Notes under the pieces: generated by a model
Seen by the model: the letters and a program-made list of their open reading frames with translations, nothing else
Told to the model about the DNA's origin: nothing
Database searches by the model: none
From: Lactobacillus xylocopicola
GTDB taxonomy: Bacteria; Bacillota; Bacilli; Lactobacillales; Lactobacillaceae
DNA length: 64,000 nucleotides
Direction: 5' to 3'
Assembly: GCF_033096005.1 (NCBI RefSeq)
Contig: NZ_AP026803.1
Coordinates: 186,001 to 250,000, forward strand
Made by a program: the position numbers and the translations under genes
Shown: positions 8,105 through 15,512 of the stretch, one piece after another
How the letters are laid out: each line of letters opens with the position of its first letter
Numbering within the stretch: position 1 is the stretch's first letter

Positions 8105-8962
8105 CTAAATATTTTCAATTAATTTAATACTGGTTAATAAATTGTTTTTTGCAGTTTTGTAGTCCCATTTGCGAAGTTCATCAGAGAATGGTTCAAAAGA
8201 GAATAAGCCCCTAAAATCACTATTTGCAAACCAGTTAATACTAGCGTAGGCGCTAATTGCATCTTGGTTAGGATCACGCAAAAGCACACGGTTTTGATCG
8301 GAGAGCTCTTCTTTTGGCAGTTGGACTTCGACGGTACTCATGTGAATCAGTCCAACCTTAGCAACATCAAGCTTAGTGAATAGATCTTCAGGAGAAACAC
8401 CACCCATAAACCAATGGAAAAGGTCCGCTACTACCTTAAAATTGGTGGCGTTTGCTGCTTCAATGATATCGATAGCCCTAAAAGGTGTTCTGATTGAACT
8501 TTCAGGGAAACCCAGTGTCTCAAATAAACCAAACATTCCTTCCGCTTGCAGACGATTAGAGAAAAGCTTAATTGTCTTGACACCTTCAGAGAACTTATCA
8601 TTATCACTGCGAGGATCATTTTTGTCCATGACTGGGCAGAAGAGGATCTTTTTGGCACCGATACCCTTTGCAATGGCAATCATTTCGTCTAAATCGTCCA
8701 GGTTACTATTCTTTTGGACAAGCGAATCAGTATTACCAATAGAATTAATATCTTCAACTTGAACATCGTATTTAGTTAATAGGTCGTTAAACTCTGAAAT
8801 GCTCATGCCGTCTAAAATGTTTGCGTTGTTCGGTGCTCCCGCCAAATCATTACGCAACTCTACATGCTTGATGCCAAGATCGTGAGCGAGCTTAATGAAT
8901 TCGGCAACTGGTAAACCGGGCAAAACCTTACGGTTAAGACATAGATTTGAATTAGTAATCAT
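8105..8962 (-). CDS. TIM-barrel isomerase, CINR-type paralogue 3 (IolI-like)
   Basis: 285 residues, GGAGG before the ATG. Landmarks LCLNRKVLPGLPVAEFI, VELRND, GLFETLGF (Glu kept, Pro changed to Thr), ADLFHWF, GLIHMS and FSFEPF. Most like paralogue 1 in length and in the NANILDG region (paralogue 1 has NSTILDG). First gene of the minus-strand pair. Upstream minus-strand sequence contains TTTTTACATTTA (near 9046-9059), the same word that flanks the promoter of the plus-strand operon, hinting at one shared regulator. Confidence 0.8.
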   Translation of the reverse strand: MITNSNLCLNRKVLPGLPVAEFIKLAHDLGIKHVELRNDLAGAPNNANILDGMSISEFNDLLTKYDVQVEDINSIGNTDSLVQKNSNLDDLDEMIAIAKGIGAKKILFCPVMDKNDPRSDNDKFSEGVKTIKLFSNRLQAEGMFGLFETLGFPESSIRTPFRAIDIIEAANATNFKVVADLFHWFMGGVSPEDLFTKLDVAKVGLIHMSTVEVQLPKEELSDQNRVLLRDPNQDAISAYASINWFANSDFRGLFSFEPFSDELRKWDYKTAKNNLLTSIKLIENI

Positions 8963-9317
8963 CTAGAAACCTCCATTTGTAAAGTTAATATTATTTGCTA
9001 TAAAAGCTTTTCTCATAATTAATAGTAGATAACAAAGGAAGGATGGTAAATGTAAAAATAGCGCGCATAATTGTATTTTTGACCTAATTGGAACGCGGTA
9101 AAATTCAAAATTTTTTGTCTATAAATAATTATGAAAGACTGCTTTAGTTGACTAGCTGAAGTAGCCTATTACCTGTCAGCATAACTTTTATTCTTGAGGT
9201 CGTTTACGCTAAAAGCTGTCGTGCGAGAAGGTCCCTAGAAGATGAACTAACGGAAGTTTTTGGGGCGTCTAAATAAATTGACTATTACAGCAGTAAAAGA
9301 ACTTAGAGCAAACAAAC
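8963..9317. other. Intergenic region with the promoter of the isomerase pair
   Basis: About 350 bp of AT-rich sequence with no credible ORF. It should hold the minus-strand promoter of the isomerase pair; the TTTACATTT-type word at 9046-9059 is the only motif I can link to another site in the window. No confident -10/-35 pair was assigned. Confidence 0.5.
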
Positions 9318-9358
9318 AGGACTAACTCCTGCTGAATGTCGGAGTTAGTCCTGAGTTT
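9312..9358 (-). terminator. Strong hairpin downstream of the glycosyltransferase gene
   Basis: Perfect 12-bp arms AGGACTAACTCC (9318-9329) and GGAGTTAGTCCT (9341-9352) with an 11-nt loop, extended by AAAC/GTTT outside. T-rich on the minus strand. About 80 bp beyond the glycosyltransferase stop. Confidence 0.7.
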
Positions 9359-9440
9359 AAAATCATTAATCTGTTCTAATCATGAATTGCCATACTATTT
9401 AAGGTTAGTTAGCTATTGGAGTTGAAGTCATCAAAATATA

Positions 9441-10718
9441 TCATACCCGATTTGGACTATTCCAAGTTCCTGAGCCTTCATGCCGGATGGTATAAACAGC
9501 CGGTATAAAGCTAACTACAATGGTTAGCGAAGTAACTATCCACCACCAGATGATGTAGAGGGGAGCAAACAGCAGGTAACGGAGTTTGCTGGCTTGGCTA
9601 TCGATGATTAAAGCAACAGCCAACTGGATTACGGCTGAGATTATCCCAAAACTTAGAAAGACTGCTGCAAGGGTAAGGATATATGGCAAATTACCTGTCC
9701 TAATGTTTAGAATTATTAAGACAACAGAAGCAATTATTGATATCCAGAAGAAAAACGCCCATAGAATACTGAAAGTTTGATCAAAAAACATGAGGGTCTG
9801 TCCGATATTAGCAAAGGGATGACACAGTACTTTCTTGAAATTGGTCAGCCAAACTTCAATTCCTCCTTTAGCCCAACGCTTACGTTGAGCATAGAGAGCC
9901 CCTGCCGTTTCGGGGACCGAAGTGTAAAAGGCAATATCAGGGGCAAATTTTGCAAACCAACCATTCAACTGTTGGTCCCATGCTGCACTGATATCTTCGG
10001 TAGCCCGATCTTGTCGAAATAATCCGACATCCATGACGGCACTTTTACGGTACATCGTGTTAGCGCCGCTGTAGGCGTAGACACCGCCGAACACTCCTTG
10101 TTCTACACGCTTAATGATTCCCACAATACTCGAGAATTCAACCGTTTGTGACTTGGTAATCAGTTTAGTCCGGTTTAAAACATTCATGTTGGCGGTAATT
10201 GCAGCAATATTGTCAGCACCTTTTTGGGTAAAGTAACGGAGATATTTTTGCAATGCGTCTGGTTCAGGGACAGTGTCCGCGTCATTACTTAAGATAAATT
10301 CTCCCCGTACAAAGGCTAAGGCCACATTAAGGGCGTGAGCTTTGCCTTTGTTACTTTTGATGCGAATGACACGCAAGTTTGGATACTTTTCTTGCAGTTT
10401 TTGCAGGATAAAGGGTGTGCGATCAGTTGAATAATCATCAACTACTAAAACTTCATAATTACTATAGGTTAATTCGGTTAGCATATAGGTAACAGTAGCT
10501 TCGATGCAAACTTCTTCGTTATGCGCAGGAATGACAATTGAAACCAGGGGCTCGTCCTGGTGCGCAAATTCTGGATACTTGAGCTTGTTCCCTTTGTAAA
10601 GATACTTATAGCACACGGTACCGACTAACCAGGCGATTGAACCGAGAATAGGATAAGAAATTAATATCCAGAAAAGAATGTTAAGAATAGTACTGCAGAT
10701 TTGCCATAATTGGCTCAT
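9441..10718 (-). CDS. Family 2 processive glycosyltransferase (poly-N-acetylglucosamine/cellulose synthase-like)
   Basis: 425 residues. One N-terminal membrane helix, then a GT2 domain with VIPAHNEE, the NDADTVPEP Asp motif, ATEDISAAW (the general-base TED type) and QRKRW (QxxRW, residues ~270-275), then 3-4 C-terminal helices. This is the IcaA/PgaC/BcsA architecture: a membrane-embedded synthase polymerising a beta-linked sugar while exporting it. Its ATG overlaps the 3' end of the small membrane gene upstream by 4 nt. No PgaB/IcaB deacetylase is in view, so the polymer is uncertain. Confidence 0.85.
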   Translation of the reverse strand: MSQLWQICSTILNILFWILISYPILGSIAWLVGTVCYKYLYKGNKLKYPEFAHQDEPLVSIVIPAHNEEVCIEATVTYMLTELTYSNYEVLVVDDYSTDRTPFILQKLQEKYPNLRVIRIKSNKGKAHALNVALAFVRGEFILSNDADTVPEPDALQKYLRYFTQKGADNIAAITANMNVLNRTKLITKSQTVEFSSIVGIIKRVEQGVFGGVYAYSGANTMYRKSAVMDVGLFRQDRATEDISAAWDQQLNGWFAKFAPDIAFYTSVPETAGALYAQRKRWAKGGIEVWLTNFKKVLCHPFANIGQTLMFFDQTFSILWAFFFWISIIASVVLIILNIRTGNLPYILTLAAVFLSFGIISAVIQLAVALIIDSQASKLRYLLFAPLYIIWWWIVTSLTIVVSFIPAVYTIRHEGSGTWNSPNRV

Positions 10719-11206
10719 TGGTCGACCTCATTTAATTCAAATAAGTTTTGAATATAGTTATTGTCAAAATTTTGGTTACCTTCAACTTGATAAAAGTGTG
10801 CTGCTTGCCGCTGGGCCTTGTCGCCAAAATGCTGCTGGCAAGCTAATTCGACCACGTGCCCGCGCCGGCTACGCATCATTGACCGATTTGTTTCTTTTTG
10901 CGCAACCGCATGTTTGAAATGGAGGTTATTCCAAATGGTAACAATAATGAAAAAACCCGTGATAAAAACAAAAAATGTTCCAAAAAACAGCGCTAAAAAG
11001 TTTACTAGCTTAAACTCATCACTGAAATAGGCAATGCCCAATTTATGGGCTAGTTGTTGATTACATAAAGGTAAAAATACCCAAAAAATAGGAAAGAAAA
11101 TGACCATCCAACTAACTAATGCAAGGATAGTTTGCCGTATTTTTAAGGCTTGATGGCCACTTTGAAAATATTTGTCTGAAGTTAATGGTGATACGCTATG
11201 CTTCAT
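10715..11206 (-). CDS. Two-helix membrane protein, candidate IcaD/PgaD-like partner of the synthase
   Basis: 163 residues. Two strong membrane helices (residues ~25-50 and ~68-92) with short soluble ends. Sequence similarity to PgaD/IcaD is not obvious, but the topology and a 4-nt overlap with a PgaC-like synthase are what that family shows; there the small protein stabilises or activates the synthase. The assignment rests on context. The C-terminal third is charged and rich in His and Gln. Confidence 0.6.
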   Translation of the reverse strand: MKHSVSPLTSDKYFQSGHQALKIRQTILALVSWMVIFFPIFWVFLPLCNQQLAHKLGIAYFSDEFKLVNFLALFFGTFFVFITGFFIIVTIWNNLHFKHAVAQKETNRSMMRSRRGHVVELACQQHFGDKAQRQAAHFYQVEGNQNFDNNYIQNLFELNEVDQ

Positions 11207-11530
11207 TTTATTCTTTCACTTCTCCCTTAAATTTAAGTATTAGCAAACCTTTTGGCTGCTAGTGCTTCCTAATCAGTCATCATTTAGGAAAAAATTCGCA
11301 GTCAACGCTAGTTGATTATTACTGAATCTTAAATAGCTTGAACATTCTTGCGATTTTAAATGAAAACAGATAACTACCTAACTTAATGTACTCTGTTAAA
11401 CCCTTATTCTATTAAAATTTTCTAACTATTGCAATGATAATTTAGGGCGATTGGGACTTAATAAAGATAGTGCCAGTAGAACTATCTGAAATGAGCTTAG
11501 GACTGTTGAAGTAGCTTAGCGCAATATTTG
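11207..11530. other. Intergenic region, no gene recognised
   Basis: About 320 bp of AT-rich sequence between minus-strand genes. It must contain the promoter of the glycan synthase pair and the end of the Lys-rich protein transcript. I see only a weak small hairpin near 11467-11487 and no convincing terminator. Confidence 0.5.
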
Positions 11531-12007
11531 CTATTCCTTATTTTGGAACTGCGGTTCTTTAAGCTTGCTGGGTGCGATAGGCCCGCCAAAAGGCAGTGTG
11601 GGTAGTTTACGCAAAAGCCAGGTGACTAGGGGATAAATGCCGGCTTTAAGCTGGCCCAAGACAGAAACCAGTACACCAAACCAGAGCAAGCAGGAACGGA
11701 CAACTTTGGTGTAATAAAGAATACGGTTGGTTTGCACATCTTTGGCCGTTTTTACCTTGAAGTAGCGAATTTCTGCAGTAGTAGTTGATCGTTTAGCCGA
11801 AGTACTTGCAGAAAATAATTTACGAGCATCGTTGGTAGTTTTGTGGTAAATTGCATGATAAATTTTGCGCCAGGGATGAGCCCAGCCCATTCCGCGTTTC
11901 CCATAATTGGGAATAAGTGCTTTTTTAATCGTTCTAGTAGCGCGGCCTTTGGTTTTGGCCGCGATTGTTTTTTTGAGACTGGGCTTGCGTAAACCAACCT
12001 TAACCAT
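11531..12007 (-). CDS. Basic hypothetical protein with one C-terminal membrane helix
   Basis: 158 residues if started at the ATG at 12007; an in-frame ATG at 12061 would overlap the upstream gene. N-terminus MVKVGLRKPSLKKTIAAK is strongly basic, followed by GKRGMGW and AIYHKTT, then a hydrophobic segment (LLWFGVLVSVLGQL...). I recall similar uncharacterised proteins in lactobacilli but know no function. It lies 16 nt after the previous minus-strand gene, so the two are probably co-transcribed. Confidence 0.6.
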   Translation of the reverse strand: MVKVGLRKPSLKKTIAAKTKGRATRTIKKALIPNYGKRGMGWAHPWRKIYHAIYHKTTNDARKLFSASTSAKRSTTTAEIRYFKVKTAKDVQTNRILYYTKVVRSCLLWFGVLVSVLGQLKAGIYPLVTWLLRKLPTLPFGGPIAPSKLKEPQFQNKE

Positions 12008-12023
12008 GGTGTGTTTAGCCCGC

Positions 12024-12593
12024 CTAGTTTTCCCACTTGCAAGGGGTGTAGCCCTGTGCAAGTGCTTGTCCTAGTGTCATTTTGCTGATGTTTCCGTGAG
12101 CCCGACTTAAACCGCGACAAGATGGGGTATAATGGTACCTGCTACCAGAGGTCGGAGCAACATAAACTGTTCGACTATTCCGGTCATTAGCAGCTATCTG
12201 TTGCTTTTGTTGTTTTGGGTGCCTCTGCTGTTGTCTTTGGGGTTTTTTTCGGACTTTTTGGTTAGCAACTAGATGTCTTTGCGTAGCGCGTCTGCGGGCG
12301 CGAATTTTGCTTTCTTGTGCTTTTTTCTGTGCTAGCTTCTTTTGAGCAGCTTTTTTTGGTGTTTTCTCTAGCAGCTGCTCTTGCAGGGCTTTTTTGGTTG
12401 GCTTTTTTTCGGTTAGGTCCTTAGTATGCGCTTTTTTGGCTTGCTCGCTGCGTGCTATCTTGCTAGAGCGCGGCGCCGCGGCTTGGGAACTCTCAGCGTT
12501 TGACGTAAATTGGCCCCGATTATTGACTGCGATAATGACGGTGGTAATTAACCAGAACCACCACTTTTTATAGAATGGTTTCTTATACTTCAT
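12024..12593 (-). CDS. Membrane-anchored Lys/Gln-rich protein with Cys-containing C-terminal domain
   Basis: 189 residues, GGAGC site 6 nt before the ATG. N-terminal helix (WWFWLITTVIIAV), then ~110 residues of low-complexity Lys/Ala/Gln/Arg sequence, probably extended outside the cell, and a C-terminal module: VYVAPTSGSRYHY, CRGLSRAHG, then a threonine-proline-cysteine near the end. That YH..P.CRGL...(T)PC pattern occurs as an accessory domain in secreted Firmicutes proteins, including some nucleases, and may bind metal through its Cys/His residues. Function unknown. Confidence 0.65.
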   Translation of the reverse strand: MKYKKPFYKKWWFWLITTVIIAVNNRGQFTSNAESSQAAAPRSSKIARSEQAKKAHTKDLTEKKPTKKALQEQLLEKTPKKAAQKKLAQKKAQESKIRARRRATQRHLVANQKVRKKPQRQQQRHPKQQKQQIAANDRNSRTVYVAPTSGSRYHYTPSCRGLSRAHGNISKMTLGQALAQGYTPCKWEN

Positions 12594-12680
12594 CTTATTG
12601 CTCCTTCAGTTTTTTCTTATCTTATTGTAATTACGGGACATCGGAGTGTCAATGCCCTTATCCTGGTTTCAGTAGCAATA

Positions 12681-12706
12681 AAAAAGCGGGGACAAGCCCC
12701 GTTTTC
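12681..12706 (-). terminator. Bidirectional terminator
   Basis: CGGGG (12687-12691) and CCCCG (12697-12701), flanked by AAAAAG on one side and TTTT on the other; immediately follows the stop of the minus-strand gene at 12707. Confidence 0.75.
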
Positions 12707-13363
12707 TTAATATTTTGTTGCAATAAGATCATCTTCCTGGCGGTGCTCCTGGATACGCACAATCTGCCAGATTAGATTGTCAGGCGGCATGGCACCTAAG
12801 TTGATGGTTAAGCTGCCATCCTGATAGTCAAAGTCTAGTTCTGTCCGGTTGTCAACCAGTTCAATGCGATTAGGCGCTTGTGCCATACCGGTAACTATAA
12901 CTTGGGCAGGCACTGGACGATTAACAAATAGATACTTTTGATAGTGCATATGTCGATTCTGTAAGACAAAACCATGGTTGGCAACAAGTGAGCTGGGCTC
13001 ACTCTCATTAAAGGCATGACCAAAGCGATGCATCCAGCGGTTAACTTGGTCGAGCAGAGCCTGCGCGCTTTCAGACAAGGTCCCATCTTCACTAACGGAT
13101 AAGTTAATAATTGTTTTTTGGCCGTCCTTGCGCTGGTGCACCATGTGGTCGATGACTTTGTCGGCAGTTAGTTCTTCTCCCTGGTCTTCATCTACGAGTG
13201 CAATGACGTACTTATTGCAAGCTTGTTTGAAGTCGGCTCGTCGGTCATTTGTTGCAACAGCTCGGGCCCCGATATTCCGGGCCGTTTTAACCAAAAGATC
13301 GACATCTACATCTTTTCCGGTTTTTAGTTTAAAATTTAGAATGACAGCAAAGTCAGGATTCAT
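12707..13363 (-). CDS. Short alpha-L-fucosidase-like protein of unknown function
   Basis: 218 residues. The N-terminal part (VDLLVKTARNIGARAVATNDRR) and the C-terminal beta-rich part (ending in LPPDN-like MPPDNLIWQIVRIQ) recall pieces of GH29 alpha-L-fucosidases, which are about twice as long. The central catalytic barrel with the nucleophile Asp is not recognisable, so it is unlikely to be an active GH29 enzyme. No signal peptide. Similar short proteins are, as I recall, annotated alpha-L-fucosidase in lactobacilli. Single gene with its own terminator, divergent from yaaA. Confidence 0.5.
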   Translation of the reverse strand: MNPDFAVILNFKLKTGKDVDVDLLVKTARNIGARAVATNDRRADFKQACNKYVIALVDEDQGEELTADKVIDHMVHQRKDGQKTIINLSVSEDGTLSESAQALLDQVNRWMHRFGHAFNESEPSSLVANHGFVLQNRHMHYQKYLFVNRPVPAQVIVTGMAQAPNRIELVDNRTELDFDYQDGSLTINLGAMPPDNLIWQIVRIQEHRQEDDLIATKY

Positions 13364-13423
13364 TAGTTCTCTCCTTAGTACGTTTAGTATTAAGTTTAAC
13401 GCAAAAGGTGGAAATTACGAAAG

Positions 13424-14191
13424 ATGAAAATTATTATCTCACCCGCAATGAAAATGAAGGTTGACCGCGAATCTTTTCCGGTTAGGACTAAGCCGCAATT
13501 TATCACGCAAGCAAGCGCATTGGCAAGTTTTCTTAAGCAGTGTAATTTGGCTGAACTGCAACAGATTTGGCAGTCCAGTGAACGCATGACTAAGGAAGGG
13601 CAAAAGCAAATTAGTGCGCTTAAGCTGGCCCAAACCACCGGGCTTACGCCCGCAATTATTTCTTATTCGGGCATCCAGTACCAGTATATGGCGCCAGATC
13701 TGTTAACCAGCCCGGCCCTTGATTATTTGCAGCAAAATGTCCGCATTCTGTCTGGCTTATACGGACTTTTGCGGCCCTTTGATGGCGTCTGGCCGTACCG
13801 GTTAGAAATGAAGAACAAGGTACAAGGATTTAGTCAGCCTAACCTGTACAGGTTTTGGGGCAGCAGCCTAGCCGACACTTTATTTAGTCAGGATGATGTG
13901 GTCATTAACCTGGCTTCTAAGGAATATTCACGGAATATCACGCCTTTTTTGACGGATGCTCGCCAAATGATTAAGATTGATTTTCAGGAAGAACACACCG
14001 GCAAATGGAAGACAGTTGGCGTCCACGCCAAGATGGCTCGCGGTGAAATGGTCCGCTTTATTGCGGCAAACCAACTAACCAGACCGCAACAGTTACGAGA
14101 CTTTAATGACTTTGGTTTCGCATATAATGAGGAACATAGTACATCAGATACTTATGTCTTCCGAACGAAGTTTGACTTTAAGCGTCATTAA
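13424..14191 (+). CDS. yaaA: YaaA (DUF328/UPF0246) peroxide stress protein
   Basis: 255 residues, the usual family length. Begins MKIIISPAMKM (KxxISPAK-like), with YSGIQYQYM, ILSGLYGLLRPFD and NLASKEYS, all YaaA signatures. In E. coli YaaA lowers free iron during H2O2 stress and binds DNA. A peroxide-protection gene fits an organism that also carries the H2O2-forming flavin reductase pair at 18.7 kb. AAAGGTGG ribosome site about 12 nt upstream. Confidence 0.9.
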   Translation: MKIIISPAMKMKVDRESFPVRTKPQFITQASALASFLKQCNLAELQQIWQSSERMTKEGQKQISALKLAQTTGLTPAIISYSGIQYQYMAPDLLTSPALDYLQQNVRILSGLYGLLRPFDGVWPYRLEMKNKVQGFSQPNLYRFWGSSLADTLFSQDDVVINLASKEYSRNITPFLTDARQMIKIDFQEEHTGKWKTVGVHAKMARGEMVRFIAANQLTRPQQLRDFNDFGFAYNEEHSTSDTYVFRTKFDFKRH

Positions 14192-14249
14192 TAAGCAATA
14201 AAGTAAAATGGTTATTAACAGTAAAAAAATTAGCTAAAGTGAGGTTAAG

Positions 14250-14849
14250 ATGGAAATTGTGTTTGTTCGGCATGGCCAGACAGATTTGAATAAGACGGGT
14301 CGTATTCAGGGATCATTGTTTGACCATGACTTGGATGCAGAAGGGCGTGTCGAGGCAGAAAAGGCGGCAGCCAAGTTCGATCCGTCCAGTTTCGAAGTGG
14401 TTTTTTCTAGTCCGATGACTAGGGCACTGACGACGGCCCGGCTTTTTGTTAAGGGTCAAAAGGAGATCATTGAGGATCAGCGACTAATTGAGTTTAACTT
14501 CGGTGAATGGGACGGGGAGTTTTTGCCAGAACTGGGCAAGCAGTATCCCGATGCAGTTGACCCGTGGGGTAAGGCAGCAGCCAATTACGTTAAGTATGCC
14601 CCCAGTGGTGCGACCTTTGAGGATTTGCATGAGCGGTGTGGCAGTTTTCTAAATGAGCTGCAAGCAAAGTATCCCAAACAAAAAATCCTAGTGGTCTGTC
14701 ATGGCACTTTGATCCGAATGATGTTTGCTCATTATTTTACCAATGGTAATATGGATTACTTTGACACGATTAATAATTGTGCTTTGGCCAAGCTTTCATA
14801 TCTTGATGGCTGGCCGCGAATTAATTATTATAATCGGGTGTTAAGTTGA
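14250..14849 (+). CDS. Histidine phosphatase family protein (phosphoglycerate mutase-like)
   Basis: 199 residues. RHGQTDLN (residues ~7-14) carries the phospho-accepting His, FSSPMTRALTTA the second Arg and VCHGTLIRMM the second His. GEWDGE is typical of the broad-specificity phosphatase branch (GpmB/CobC/PhoE) rather than glycolytic Gpm. Substrate unknown. GTGAGG site before the ATG and a terminator just after the stop. Confidence 0.85.
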   Translation: MEIVFVRHGQTDLNKTGRIQGSLFDHDLDAEGRVEAEKAAAKFDPSSFEVVFSSPMTRALTTARLFVKGQKEIIEDQRLIEFNFGEWDGEFLPELGKQYPDAVDPWGKAAANYVKYAPSGATFEDLHERCGSFLNELQAKYPKQKILVVCHGTLIRMMFAHYFTNGNMDYFDTINNCALAKLSYLDGWPRINYYNRVLS

Positions 14850-14858
14850 TCCGATTGC

Positions 14859-14884
14859 AAGGCTCTACAGGAGCCTTTTTATTT
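14859..14884 (+). terminator. Terminator after the histidine phosphatase gene
   Basis: AAGGCTC/GAGCCTT 7-bp stem with a 5-nt loop, followed by TTTATTTT. Confidence 0.75.
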
Positions 14885-14913
14885 TACACTGATATTTTAA
14901 GAATACTTTTTGT

Positions 14914-14942
14914 TTGACGATTTTTTCAAGCAGACGTATTCT
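14914..14942 (+). promoter_or_regulatory. Promoter of TetR-ABC exporter operon
   Basis: TTGACG (14914-14919), 17-nt spacer, TATTCT (14937-14942). The same hexamers and spacing occur upstream of the FMN riboswitch at 45.7 kb. Confidence 0.75.
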
Positions 14943-14949
14943 TGTCTAG

Positions 14950-14964
14950 GTGACACGGTGTCAC
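14950..14964 (+). promoter_or_regulatory. Palindromic operator, probably for the adjacent TetR protein
   Basis: GTGACACGGTGTCAC is a perfect palindrome (7-bp arms, central G) centred about 15 nt past the -10 box, where binding would block initiation. An extra half-site GGTGTCA lies near 14979. Position and symmetry fit autorepression by the TetR protein encoded next. Confidence 0.7.
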
Positions 14965-14990
14965 TTTTTATGAAAGAAGGTGTCAACAAA

Positions 14991-15512
14991 ATGGTAAAAG
15001 CGACTTTTACTAACTTGCCCGCGACAAAGAAAGCGTTAGTTCAGTCGGCCTTACTGAGAGAATTTAGCAACTATCCTTTGCAAAAGGCGCAGGTTGCTCG
15101 GATCGTCAAGGACGCCGGCATTGCTCGCGGGGCTTTTTACAAGTACTTTGATGATTTGCCGGATAGTTACCAATACCTCTATCAGTGCGCTCTTAAGGAG
15201 ATTCATGCTCATTTAAAAATCGGGCCAATTTTTGATCCAAAACTGTTCTACCAAAGTGTAGTGCAATTTATTGAGCACACACAATCCAGTAAGTTTGCCG
15301 AGCTGATTAAGATGCATGTCCTCAGCAATGAAAGTGTAGTTGCCAAGCCATTTTCTAATGACGCCTCGATTGAATTGAGTCCGCAAAATTGGAGCGCGAT
15401 GGTGCTCAGTCATGCGACAATCCACATGGTGCTTGAAAATCCAAGGCAAAAGAAGGCAGTATTGTCACGGTTTAAAGCAGGACTCGAATTGTTAGAAAAG
15501 GGAGCAAATTAG
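14991..15512 (+). CDS. TetR/AcrR family regulator
   Basis: 173 residues from the ATG at 14991 (AAGAAGGTG upstream); a longer frame back to 14910 would run through the -10 box and the operator, so it is unlikely. N-terminal HTH: ALVQSALLREF, KAQVARIVKDAGIARGAFYKYFDD (residues ~15-50), a good TetR recognition helix. Ligand domain divergent. Its TAG overlaps the GTG of the permease by one base, so it is translationally coupled to the exporter it probably represses. Confidence 0.85.
   Translation: MVKATFTNLPATKKALVQSALLREFSNYPLQKAQVARIVKDAGIARGAFYKYFDDLPDSYQYLYQCALKEIHAHLKIGPIFDPKLFYQSVVQFIEHTQSSKFAELIKMHVLSNESVVAKPFSNDASIELSPQNWSAMVLSHATIHMVLENPRQKKAVLSRFKAGLELLEKGAN

Noticed and set aside
11752-12120. 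122-codon minus-strand frame overlapping the two Lys-rich genes
   Set aside because: Overlaps both neighbours out of frame and has composition typical of a shadow ORF.
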